From the NCBI RefSeq assembly GCF_947179165.1, contig NC_077238.1:42399793-42463792 (forward strand): DNA of 64,000 nt, in the 5' to 3' direction. The position numbers were made by a program, and so were the translations under genes. Below, piece after piece: positions 12,201 to 20,636 of this stretch. Below the pieces are notes generated by a model. The model was not told the origin of the DNA. It was given only the letters and a program-made list of their open reading frames with translations, and made no database searches. Numbering within the stretch: position 1 is the first letter of the stretch; every line of letters begins with the position of its first letter. This DNA comes from Solanum dulcamara. Its lineage: Eukaryota; Streptophyta; Magnoliopsida; Solanales; Solanaceae.

Positions 12201-14063
12201 GCGTTTTTTCTGGGTTACCAGATTTCAAAATTTTCATTTGGTGAATCCACATCCAGAACCATTTCGATAGAATGTGGAATGCAGGTAGTTATCTTTTTGT
12301 ACTTCTCAGCATACCAATGAACTAATCTCTGTAACCATTCTAATACCTGTCTTTTCTTTTACTTCATCTAAGTCCATACTTACCATGCTATCTTCATTTC
12401 CTCTGGTTGAGCTCCACACATCACCATATTAAGAAGAATTATCTGATGGGTGTCTGATAGAGTGATAGTGAAAAGTATGAATCATGCAAAACGTTATCTA
12501 GTATTTCACTATTTTCAGAGGTGGAAAATTCTCGTTTTCTTTATCCTATTCAGTGATGTTAAAGGCGCTCGCCTTGTTGGCTATTACTGGTGAGGCGAGG
12601 CAATCTCGCCAAGGCGAGAGGCGATGCGGCAAGAAACAGTGTTGCCTTTTGTTATTTCTTAAAAAACTGACATCGTTTTAAAAATTAAAAGGAAATATTA
12701 GGACTTATCTGCACAAAGCTACAAACCGCGACTCTCTTCTTCTTCTTCTTTTTCGCAGCTCTTAACAGTAGGCAGTGCACTGTGCACAACTTCTCATTCC
12801 TGTGTTTTTTATCGTTTGTTTTGTGTTTTCTTCTTCTTAAATTTAGTATGTACTATCGTCTTTTAATTTTTTTGAATTGAAATATTTGCTAATATGTTAT
12901 TGCTATTGATATTTTTGTTATTTATATATCCAATTAATTTTTTAAAGGCTTTTAGTATTAATTGGCACCTAACTTCAAAAAGGCCAGCGCCTCGCCGCAA
13001 GGCGAGGCAGACCCTTTGTCGCCTTTCGCCGTCCAAAACACTGATCCTATTGAAGTATCAGTAACTTGTGATAGTTAACAAGATAAGATTCTACTGTTGT
13101 TAATTCTTAGGAACCCGCAGTCCTTCCCAAAGTGGGTGTTGAATATTTGCTTTAGAATTGTTTAAGCTTTTACTGCAGTAATTTTAATAAGATGGACCTA
13201 GTCAACTAGTTAGCTCTTTTAATTAGGAGTTGAATTCTCTTTGAATTTTGAATAAATAATATTTTATAGACTTTAGGACTTTGGTATTTTCAGCAGATCT
13301 TTTTGCTTATTTTTAGGTTTAGAAGTTAGTAGTTTTGTTATAAATTGTATTTTTAGATAAAAAAATATCAGTCTTTCAACTTTAGTTTATAAGTTTTCTT
13401 TCTTGTTTTTCATTCTTTTAATATTTTTATTCGTTTTCTGCAAATTCTTGTTTTTAAAACCAACAATTGGTATCTAGAGCCATTTTTCTTAAGGGATCTG
13501 TGAGTGAAGAGATGGATTCTGAAAATAGTATTTCACGAATGGCTCCATCGTTTTTTGATGGTGAAAATTATCAATTATGGGCGGTAAGAATGGAAACTTA
13601 CTTGGAGGCTCTTGATCTTTGGGAAGTTGTGGAAGAGGATTATTTAATTAATCCACTGCCAAATAATCCCACTATAGCTCAAATAAAGAGTCACAAGGAA
13701 AAGAAAACCACGAAGTCTAAGGCGAAGGCAACTTTGTTTGCTTCTGTTTCAACAACTATCTTCACAAGAATTATGTGTCTCACATCACCAAAAGAAATTT
13801 GGGATTATCTGAAGAAAGAATATGCTGGAGATGAAAGAATTCGAGGAATGCAAGTATTGAATTTAATAATAGGAGTTCGAGTTGCAGAGAATGAAAGACT
13901 CCGACATAGTCAAAGAATACTCGGACAGATTGCTTGCCATAATTAACAACAACAACAACAACAACCCAGTGAAATCCCACAACGTGGGGTCTGGGGAGGG
14001 TAGATTGTACGCAGACCTTACTCCTACCAAGGTAGGACGGCTGTTTCCGAGAGACCCTCGGCT

Positions 14064-14106
<43 letters not shown>

Positions 14107-17100
14107 CGGAAAAGGGGGTCAGATAAAGTTAAAAAAATTCAAAGCGCTATAGAAAAATAAATCACGAAGTCATCACAGATAAAATAGAGTAATCAAAAGT
14201 ACTGAAAGCAATAAATAGTAACAGAAATAGCAGAAATGAGAGTACAAGGAATTGTAATGTGCTAGTGCGCCTATGAATAGGGAAGAATAACGATACTATG
14301 TACTAGCCTTCTACCCTAATGTGGGTCCTCCACAGCCTCCTATCTAAGGTCATGTCCTCGGTAAGCTGTAACTGAGCCATATCCTGTCTAATCACCTCTC
14401 CCCAATACTTCTTCGGCCTACCCCTACCTCTTCTGTAGCCATCCATAGCCAACCTCTCACACCTTCTCACTGGGTCATCTGTGTCTCTCCTCTTCACATG
14501 CCCAAACCATCTCAGTCGCATTTCCCGCATCTTGTCTTCCACCGAGGCCACTCCTACCTTGTCCCGAATAGCCTCATTTCTAATCCTGTCGCTCTTGGTG
14601 TGACCACACATCCATCTCAACATTCTCATCTCGGCAACTTTCATCTTTTGAATGTGAGAGATCTTAACTGGCCAACACTCTGCCCCATACAACATAGCCG
14701 GTCTAACCACCACTTTGTAGAATTTGCCCTTAAGTTGTGGTGGCACCTTCTTATCGCATAGCACTCCGGAAGCGAGCCTCCATTTCATCCACGCTGCCCC
14801 AATACGATGTGTGACATCATCGTCAATTTCCCCGCTGCCTTGCATGATAGACCCAAGATACTTGAAACTACTTCTCTTTTGAATAGCTTGGGCACCAAGC
14901 TTAACTTCCACGCCAACCTCGTGAGGTGTCTCACTAAACTTGCACTCTAAGTACTCTGTCTTGGTCATACTCAGCTTAAACCCTTTAGACTCCAAGGTAT
15001 GTCTCCAATCCTCCATCTTAGCATTAACTCCACTACGAGTCTCATCAATCAGGACTATGTCATCCGCGAAAAGCATACACCATGGCACCTCACCTTGAAT
15101 TTGTCGCGTCAATGCATCCATTACCAAGGCAAATAAAAATGGACTTAGAGCTGATCCTTGATGCAACCCCATCCCAACTGGGAAATGCTCTGAGTCCCCT
15201 CCTACTGTCCTTACCCTGGTTTTGGCTCCCTCATACATGTCCTTGATCACCCTAATGTATGCCACAGGTACATCTTTAGCCTCCAAACATTTCCATAGTA
15301 TCTCTCTTGGAACTTTATCGTAGGCCTTTTCTAAGTCGATGAATACCATATGCAAGTCCCTCTTCCTCTCCCTATATTGCTCCACCAGTCTCCTCATAAG
15401 ATGGATGGCTTCTGTAGTTGAGCGTCCCGGCATAAATCCGAACTGGTTCTCTGAAATAGACACGCCTCTCCTCACCCTCATCTCCACCACTCTTTCCCAC
15501 ACTTTCATAGTGTGGCTTAGTAACTTGATACCTCTATAGTTGTTGCAACTCTGGATATCCCCTTTGTTTTTGTATAGAGGGATCATTACACTCGACCTCC
15601 ATTCTTCGGGCATCGTTGCCGTTTTAAAGATGACATTAAATAACCTAGTCAGCCACTCCAAACCTACCAAGCTGGCACTCTTCCAAAATTCCCCAGGAAT
15701 CTCGTCAGGTCCGGTTGCTCTTCCCCAGCGCATCCTACGAACAGCACCCTTAACCTCTTCGACCTTAATACTCCTGCAATATCCAAAATTGCGACGCCTC
15801 TCTGTATGTTCCAAATCTCCCAACACAAAGTCTCTGTCCCCTACGTCATTCAAGAGGCTTGCCATAATTAACAAGGTAAGATTACTAGTCACTAAATTTG
15901 AAGATTCAAGAATTGTTGAAAAAATTCTTGTTATAGTGTTCGAAAGATATGAAGCATGTATAACTTCATTACAAAATACACAAGATTTGTCCAAGATTAC
16001 CTTGGCAGAATTGTTAAATTCTTTTCAGGCACAGGAGCAAAGAAGACTTATGAGGCAAGATGATATAGTTGAAGGAGCCTTAGCAGCCAGCCATAAAACT
16101 CAAAACCGGGGTAAAAATTTCAAAAATTACCCACCTTGTGAGCACTGTGGAAAAATGGGTCATCCACTAACAGATGTTGGAAAAGGCCAGATGCAAAGTT
16201 TAGCAAGTGCAATCAGCTTGGCCATGAAGCAGTTATTTGCAAAAATAAATGTGAGAACCATGAAGTAGATGCACGTGTGGTCAATGAAGAAGAAGACCAT
16301 CTTTTTGTTGCAACATGTATCTCAAGTAAGGTTTCAACAAATTTTTGGTTGATTGATAGTGGTTGCACTAACCACAGGATTTATGACAAGAGTTTGTTTG
16401 AAGAAATAAAGCCTACGGAAATATCCAAAGTTAGGATCGGAAATGGTGATTAGATTCTTGTTGAAGGAAAAGGAATTGTTGTCATCAAAACAAGTTCAGG
16501 TAATAAGAAAGTTTCAGATGTTCTTTATGTACCTGATATTGATCAAAACTTGTTGAGTATTTGTCAGTTGGTAGAAAAAAGATACAAAGTATCTTTTGAG
16601 GATAAGCATTGCTTCATCATTGATGGTGTTGGAAAAGAAGATTTAAACATTAAGAGGAAAGGTAAACACTTTTTATTTGATCCAATAGAAGATGTTTCTG
16701 TGGAACATGAAAAAGATCATAGGATGGAAAAATTAGAAGATGATCCTCAAATTGAAAAAGCACAAGAAAAATGTGAACCTTCTAGGTTCAAAGGAGCTTT
16801 CAATGTTCCTAAAGAAATTGAAGCAATGGAGGAGTTATCTATGTTTTAGGAAAATAAAATGGGTAAGTTTAAATTCAAGATGCAAATGAAGCTGGAAGAC
16901 ATGCCAAAAAGATTTAGTACTCAAAGGTTGCATTCAAAACGAGAAGTGAATTTAGTTCACTACAAGCTCAAAGATAAATCTGTAGATTTATTTAGAAGAT
17001 CATTTTCGGTTACCAAGTGTAAAGATCCCAAGATAGAAGATGAAAATTTTGCAGTTCCTAAAGCAAGGAGGAGTGTTGAATATTTGCTTTAGAACTATTT

Positions 17101-17954
17101 AAGTTTTTACTGCAGTAATTTTAATACGATGGACCTAGTCAACTAGTTAGCTCTTTTAATTAGGAGTTGAATTCTCTTTGAATTTTGAATAAATAGTATT
17201 TTATGGACTTTAGGAGTTTGGTATTTTCAGTAGATCTTTTTGCTTATTTTTAGGTTTAGAAGTTAGTAGTTTTGTTATAAATTGTAGTTTTAGATAAAAA
17301 AAAAATCAGTCTTTCAACTTTAGTTTATAAGTTTTCTTTCTTGTTTTTCATTCTTTTAATATTTTTAGTCGTTTTCTGCAAATTCTTCTTTTTAAAACCA
17401 ACAGTGGGCGAAGGGAAAAGGACACTTGGATGAACTCTTTATTGAGAATGCTAATCATCTTTTGTGGCTTGTTAGTTTTGGTGAGCATATTGTTCCCTAA
17501 AATTTATAATTATGCATAATAATTTGTGATATCAGTAATATAATGAGGCATCATATTTTGCCAGGTCATCCAATTGTTTTACTATTACATTTAACAGAAA
17601 ATATTTTGATGAACTCTGGGCTATGCAAACTATGGGGAAACTATGTAACTCTTGTCTTTTGTGTGCACAGAGTTCGGCACTCGGATTTCTACTTGCTCAA
17701 AAGCATTTCACAAACCCTCTTGTTGCTGTACCGTCTGCTGTTAGTGTTGTCTGCATGGCAGTAGGACTCTGTACCCATACATTTTTCATATACATGTTCA
17801 TATGCCACAATTCTTGTCTATTATATTCCTAATATAATTCTTTTGGATGTTCTCTCATCGTTACCATGTTTCACAGCTTGGTGGAAGTGCTCTAGCTGTG
17901 TACTGGAGGAATCAACCCATTCCTGTTGATGACAAGGATGATTTTAAGGAGTAA
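131..17954 (+). CDS. BASS2: Plastid bile acid:sodium symporter family protein, BASS2-like (pyruvate/Na+ cotransporter), 3' part, seven exons
   Basis: The joined exons (131-258, 11296-11377, 11731-11782, 11919-12016, 12126-12284, 17671-17760, 17877-17954) encode 228 residues plus a stop with consistent phases. The product resembles the C-terminal half of plant BASS proteins; the end DDKDDFKE matches my recollection of Arabidopsis BASS2, which moves pyruvate with Na+ across the plastid inner envelope to feed MEP-pathway and other plastid synthesis. Residues equivalent to the Na+ sites of bacterial ASBT are present: Ser-Asn in PGGQASN, Ser and Thr in ALSVLMT, and the ECGMQ motif (Glu and Gln four apart). 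The transit peptide and the first membrane helices lie left of the window. No stop or frameshift is seen, so the gene looks functional despite 11.0-kb and 5.4-kb introns full of transposons. The BASS family call is firm; the BASS2 paralogue assignment rests on memory of the sequence. Confidence 0.92.
741..943 (+). mobile_element. tRNA-derived SINE, Solanaceae type
   Basis: An internal Pol III promoter is visible: an A-box-like TGATCTAGTAG at 750-760 and a B box GGTTTAAATCC at 793-803. A tRNA-unrelated body (tacctggtacctgttgctgg) follows and a 14-base A tail ends at 943. It resembles the SolS-type SINEs of Solanaceae, by recall. The possible target duplication (gatctacct before, gatccgcct after) is degenerate. 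It lies in sense orientation in the intron. Confidence 0.8.
1414..1506. repeat. Perfect 40-bp inverted repeat with 13-base loop
   Basis: Arm 1414-1453 is exactly reverse-complementary to 1467-1506; the loop is aggtcctcccacc. The arms contain accccactccac and gtggagtggggt. Pairing continues imperfectly outward (ccccaaaaaa against ttttttggg). This is the centre of the foldback element and would form a hairpin in the BASS2-like pre-mRNA. Confidence 0.9.
2249..2384 (+). mobile_element. 5'-truncated RTE/TS-SINE-type 3' end with GTT-repeat tail
   Basis: The segment contains ctctaccctccccagacccc, then gtgggattatactgggtttg, and ends in repeats of gtt. The same 3' region appears inverted at the end of the RTE LINE at 13950-14064. 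A 16-bp near-duplication flanks it (aatcagtatgcaactg at 2233-2248; aatcaatatgcacctg at 2385-2400, two differences). Confidence 0.82.
3984..6283 (-). mobile_element. Inner solo LTR, 2,300 bp
   Basis: Plus-strand ends are tgacacgacccaagcc and gggggtgttaca (TG...CA), flanked by the exact 5-bp TSD catac at 3979-3983 and 6284-6288. The start region (acccaagcctagggcctagacgcgac) resembles that of the surrounding LTR, so the two belong to related families. No internal region remains, which fits LTR-LTR recombination. Confidence 0.85.
8572..8635. mobile_element. 64-bp GC-rich insertion in the LINE RT
   Basis: The RT frame is interrupted after RIAT by a 64-bp segment containing ggaggccccgcgccgagtga. 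The 7-mer ctacatg flanks it at 8565-8571 and 8636-8642. The sequence downstream resumes RT-like coding. The source of the insert is unknown. Confidence 0.55.
9947..10006 (+). repeat. Exact 30-bp tandem duplication in the LINE zf-RVT region
   Basis: The units 9947-9976 and 9977-10006 are identical and duplicate the residues [10 protein letters not shown] in frame. The duplication preserves reading phase. Confidence 0.93.
10662..11295 (+). other. Residual intron without recognised element
   Basis: No ORF or repeat I can name. It continues from the foldback element to the acceptor of exon b and is read as original intron. Confidence 0.6.
11296..11377 (+). CDS. BASS2: BASS2-like exon b
   Basis: The exon follows cactgcag and supplies the last base of the split Thr codon, then reads [13 protein letters not shown] and ends GQLVPVDAA before gtaagt. 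The hydrophobic stretch is one transmembrane helix of the symporter fold. Confidence 0.92.
11731..11782 (+). CDS. BASS2: BASS2-like exon c
   Basis: A 52-base exon between ttgttccag and gtaact reads [17 protein letters not shown] plus one base of a Val codon that exon d completes. Confidence 0.92.
11919..12016 (+). CDS. BASS2: BASS2-like exon d
   Basis: Between ttttgcag and gtaagc. It completes the Val codon and reads [13 protein letters not shown], then a hydrophobic helix ending in LLCASP. The charged loop followed by a helix fits the cytosolic/stromal loop order of the family. Confidence 0.92.
12126..12284 (+). CDS. BASS2: BASS2-like exon e
   Basis: Exactly 53 codons between tctctgaag and gtagtt, starting IGQVADVLK and ending TISIECGMQ. 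The terminal ECGMQ holds the Glu and Gln that coordinate the second Na+ in ASBT homologues. The intron that follows is the second one expanded by transposons. Confidence 0.92.
12551..13043. mobile_element. hAT-type MITE, 493 bp
   Basis: The exact 8-bp TSD atcctatt flanks it at 12543-12550 and 13044-13051. Ends are cagtgatgttaaaggcg and gccgtccaaaacactg; the inverted CAGTG termini and 8-bp duplication are hallmarks of the hAT superfamily. There is no coding. The subterminal regions are rich in the motif ggcgaggcg and its inverse (12567-12632 and 12980-13032), possible transposase-binding repeats. Confidence 0.9.
13137..13465 (+). repeat. 5' LTR of the Copia-type element
   Basis: Begins tgttgaatatttgctt and ends aaaaccaaca, 329 bp. 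It matches 17074-17403 along its full length with scattered substitutions. Confidence 0.93.
13468..13481 (+). other. Primer-binding site
   Basis: tggtatctagagcc directly after the 5' LTR resembles TGGTATCAGAGC, complementary to the 3' end of initiator tRNA-Met, used by most plant Copia elements. Confidence 0.75.
14065..14105. repeat. 41-base A homopolymer
   Basis: An uninterrupted A run (a T run in the sense of the RTE LINE) lies between the RT frame and the conserved 3' tail. Confidence 0.95.
14303..15856 (-). CDS. RTE LINE reverse transcriptase, open but 5'-truncated
   Basis: About 515 codons without a stop. Motifs in order: [14 protein letters not shown] (pre-RT), [63 protein letters not shown] and the catalytic FADDIVLI. 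The C-terminal region has MLYGAECWP and [16 protein letters not shown], typical of plant RTE proteins, and ends HIRVEG then stop. The frame upstream of 15856 is antisense Copia gag and does not belong. The unbroken frame implies recent insertion, but without endonuclease and promoter it is not autonomous. Confidence 0.9.
   Translation of the reverse strand, partial: LLNDVGDRDFVLGDLEHTERRRNFGYCRSIKVEEVKGAVRRMRWGRATGPDEIPGEFWKSASLVGLEWLTRLFNVIFKTATMPEEWRSSVMIPLYKNKGDIQSCNNYRGIKLLSHTMKVWERVVEMRVRRGVSISENQFGFMPGRSTTEAIHLMRRLVEQYRERKRDLHMVFIDLEKAYDKVPREILWKCLEAKDVPVAYIRVIKDMYEGAKTRVRTVGGDSEHFPVGMGLHQGSALSPFLFALVMDALTRQIQGEVPWCMLFADDIVLIDETRSGVNAKMEDWRHTLESKGFKLSMTKTEYLECKFSETPHEVGVEVKLGAQAIQKRSSFKYLGSIMQGSGEIDDDVTHRIGAAWMKWRLASGVLCDKKVPPQLKGKFYKVVVRPAMLYGAECWPVKISHIQKMKVAEMRMLRWMCGHTKSDRIRNEAIRDKVGVASVEDKMREMRLRWFGHVKRRDTDDPVRRCERLAMDGYRRGRGRPKKYWGEVIRQDMAQLQLTEDMTLDRRLWRTHIRVEG
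17057..17073 (+). other. Polypurine tract of the Copia-type element
   Basis: aaagcaaggaggag directly before the 3' LTR start at 17074 would prime plus-strand synthesis. Confidence 0.75.
17074..17403 (+). repeat. 3' LTR of the Copia-type element
   Basis: Begins tgttgaatatttgctt and ends aaaaccaaca, followed by the TSD gtggg. Confidence 0.93.
17671..17760 (+). CDS. BASS2: BASS2-like exon f
   Basis: Exactly 30 codons between gtgcacag and gtaggac, reading [13 protein letters not shown] and ending SVVCMA. It lies 267 bp downstream of the Copia element and resumes the frame left by exon e. Confidence 0.92.
17877..17954 (+). CDS. BASS2: BASS2-like terminal exon g
   Basis: After tttcacag the exon reads [16 protein letters not shown] and ends DDKDDFKE followed by taa at 17952-17954. 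The acidic tail is the most diagnostic part for the BASS2 assignment. Confidence 0.92.
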   Translation, partial: LGGSALAVYWRNQPIPVDDKDDFKE

Positions 17955-18110
17955 CCTCCGCTGCTGTTGCTTCTTTACATGTCGTTAGTTTGTTAGCTGA
18001 AATTAAAAGATCCAGAGTCATGCATTTCTGGTAGTTGTTTGCATTTCTTGGCTGCCTCTGGAATGAAAACTAAATGTTGGACCTTAGAAATGTTCTCCAA
18101 TTTAATTTGT
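17955..18110 (+). other. Probable 3' UTR of the BASS2-like gene
   Basis: Non-coding sequence after the stop with A-rich elements (aattaaaag near 18000 and aatgaaaac near 18061) that could act as polyadenylation signals. The true cleavage site is not visible. Confidence 0.5.
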
Positions 18111-18437
18111 TAGAAACATTAGCACAGAAGAGCCTTCCAAAATGAGTTAGATAAATTGGTATTGAGCAAGCTGCCCACGGCATTGCAAGGCAGTTTTAGT
18201 GCTTGTAATGCTTATTCCAAAGGGTGGAAAAATGGGTTAAATTTATGTTTATGGCTCGATTAACTCATTTTAAATGGGTTGAATATCCAATCATTTAAAA
18301 GTTGATCAAATAAGGATTAATTCGTACTGTCCGTCATAACTCATATTATCTTATCATAAAATGAGTAACCCATAGGTATCCACTGACCATACTCTCCTTA
18401 AGGGTGTCAGAACTCCTAAAAAGAACACTTATTGATA
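18111..18437. other. Intergenic stretch, nothing recognised
   Basis: AT-rich. It contains two diverged copies of an aaatgggtt motif around 18227 and 18271 but no gene or named element. Confidence 0.5.
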
Positions 18438-18799
18438 GTGTATTTGGTATAAAGAAAAAAGAATATTTTTATTTAATATTTTTCAATTTTCTCATATTTG
18501 ATTGATTTGAATGTTTTGAAGGACTTATTTTTCTCTAATTTAAGAAAAATTGACTTTCATACATAAAGTAACAAAGTAACGGGGAAAAAATAATTGAAAC
18601 ATTCCTTAAATTAGGAAAAAGATTCAAAACTTTCCTTAAACCTCACTATCTAAAATGAATCCAGACCTATGATCCAACTTTCGACCTCGACTTGAAACTC
18701 GAATTTTGACCCCTTGACCTTGACTCTGGACTACTGATTTTTCAACAAAATTATTTTCATGTAAAACATGAAAATAATTTTCTTTACCCAAATATACCC
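18438..18799. mobile_element. MITE-like element with short terminal inverted repeats
   Basis: The left end gtgtatttggtataaagaaaa corresponds inversely to the right end ttttctttacccaaatatacc (partial matches). An internal hairpin at 18748-18778 has the arms aattattttcatg and catgaaaataatt. No clear TSD was found, so superfamily and borders are open. Confidence 0.55.
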
Positions 18800-20636
18800 T
18801 AAAAGGAAAAAAAAAGAATAAGAAAAGAAAATCTTGTAATGGAAGTAGTAATAAGGCGAGTTATAACATTTGCAATCATTGAAAAAACAATTAAAGCAAA
18901 GGGAAAACAATACATATGCACACTATTCAAGAATTACTAGTTTTTCAGTCTACGTCGTTAATTCTTCAGGATTCTCACAACCCTAGTTGTAGAATTAGCT
19001 AATCATCATTAGTTGATCACGACTCATAATAATTTGGTTAAAATAAATCATGCACTTACAAAAATGAATATGAAATTCCGAAACCTTGAATTGAATTGCA
19101 AAGCTAAAATTCGATGAACAAAAGTATAATCATAATCCCACGAATTCAAGAATTAAAGCAAAAGTAGTTTGTCCTTAATCCTCAAACTCAATAACATGTA
19201 TAATGAAATAGCTAGAACCTAAAAAGCGTGTTTATAGACATCTAATCCTAAATAGAATAAATCTAGGGAAAGTAGAAAACATAGGATTTCGGCAACCTCG
19301 ACGACTTAGGACCTACGGGTCATCGATCGTCCTACGGATTGTGGAATCCATTCGTAGCAACCAGTGTTCAGCCTATCCTCAGGATCACTTCTACGAACTA
19401 GACCTACGGGTTGTAGGTCCATTTACGACTCATCTTTTTTATTCGTGGTCTAAGTCTTCTATTTTCACTTTTCTAAATCTCATATACGAACCACTATGTA
19501 CGACTTGTAGAAGCGTCTATGACTTGTAGAAGTGCCTACGACTCGTATTAACCCTTCGTGGTATGGGAGTCTTCAACACTACCATTCTTCATTCTACGAC
19601 CACTAACCTAGCTACGGCTCGTAGTAGTTCCTACGACTTGTAGATTCTCTCGTGGCTCAGACCTACCTCTAATTTCCCATACTTCTCACCTACGAGCTTC
19701 ACCTACGGCTCGTGGAAGGGGCATGGCTCATAGGTAGGCTCGAAGATGGCCAAAAATGCTCTACCAATATTGTCTTTTTTCATCTTCACTGCCAAAGCCT
19801 ATTTTCCTGCAAAACCAAGACAAAACAGAATCAAATATACTAAGAAATGATTAAAAGACTCGCAAAATCCTAAGTTTAAAGAATTACAAGTACTGTATAT
19901 TCGCAGTACATCAACACCTTCAACTTAAAATCGTTGCTTGTCCTCAAGCGACACTACTAACTCATAACAACACTATGCAAAAGAAACTCAAAAACTTACG
20001 GAAATCACGTGGCATTTTACAATCACGATACCAGTGAAATATTTTTTTATCAATCAAACAAGCTCATGCAGATCAATACAAGACATAATTATACCAATAG
20101 ATAACATTACATACACGAACAATAATCACCAAGACAATACATTCTCGACAGTACTCTTTGTGCCCTCATCGAAAAGAAGTCTCGTTTTTCATTTTTTCTC
20201 AATGGAGGGGACTAGGTATACACTCACTCTCACAAAATAAATTTGAATTGTTCATGCACAATACCATAACCTTGCCCTTATTTTCAATACTGACTCTTGA
20301 AAGTTGGATTAGGATGATAGGTCTTTTTTGGCTTGTAACATAGGCTCGAGGACAGGTGTGGTATATTTATTTGGATACTAGTGACTTTTGTCCTCCTTGA
20401 CACTACCTTAACTTATCCCCACTTTAGGAAACCAATACTCACTTTATGCTCAATGTTCGGATGTGGCATTAATTCCTCTTTTTTCTTCTTATATTATTTC
20501 TTTTATTTCTTTTTTTTCCTCTTTTTTTTTCTTTTCGCGGCCACACTCATTTGTTTTCCTTTTTATCATTATGCTATTATTTTCATACTCCTTCTCTTCC
20601 CATTTTACTCTATAGTATCCACCCTCTGTCACGCCT
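18800..20636. other. Repeat-like stretch without a gene
   Basis: Bases 19290-19740 are dense in ctacg/cgtag inverted motifs (for example cctacggctcgtgg), as in the LTRs at 3540-3980 and 6340-6480, so part is probably an LTR remnant. Bases 20480-20530 are a polypyrimidine tract. No TSD or coding motif was found. Confidence 0.5.

Larger units (their letters stand above)
13950..15856 (-). mobile_element. RTE-clade LINE, 5'-truncated
   Basis: Inserted in the Copia gag with an 18-bp duplication, gcttgccataattaacaa, at 13932-13949 and 15857-15874. On the minus strand it has the RT reading frame, a 3' UTR with an internal T run, ccctccccagaccccacg, and a tail of gtt repeats (complement at 13950-13964). 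The 5' part, including the AP-endonuclease, is missing, as is usual after incomplete reverse transcription. Confidence 0.92.
13512..16848 (+). pseudogene. Copia-type gag with partial protease, split by the RTE LINE
   Basis: The frame starts at the ATG at 13512 ([20 protein letters not shown]); [14 protein letters not shown] is the conserved start of Copia Gag (UBN2/DUF4219 type). It breaks at the LINE (13950-15856) and resumes with [14 protein letters not shown] and [17 protein letters not shown] knuckle begins [10 protein letters not shown] (about 16138). [13 protein letters not shown] (about 16351) is the Copia aspartic protease active site. The block [13 protein letters not shown] and a Lys/Glu-rich tail ending at 16848 follow. 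A tag at 16453 and frameshifts disable it. Nothing after the protease resembles integrase. Confidence 0.88.
13137..17403 (+). mobile_element. Copia-type gag-only (TR-GAG-like) retrotransposon with nested RTE LINE
   Basis: LTRs 13137-13465 and 17074-17403 (TG...CA) are flanked by the exact TSD gtggg at 13132-13136 and 17404-17408. A primer-binding site follows the 5' LTR and a polypurine tract precedes the 3' LTR. Without the LINE the element is about 2.3 kb and codes only for a Copia-type Gag and protease start; integrase, RT and RNase H are absent, so it would have depended on another element. By eye the LTRs differ at about a dozen sites. Confidence 0.92.
12285..17670 (+). other. 5.4-kb intron of the BASS2-like gene with nested elements
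   Basis: Donor gtagtt and acceptor gtgcacag. Bases 12285-12542, 13052-13131 and 17409-17670 are plain intron; between them lie a hAT MITE and a Copia-type element with a nested RTE LINE. Confidence 0.88.

Noticed and set aside
15540..16268. Long plus-strand frame of 242 codons
   Set aside because: Its first half is antisense to the RTE reverse transcriptase and its second half is Copia gag. It is a chimera across an insertion border.
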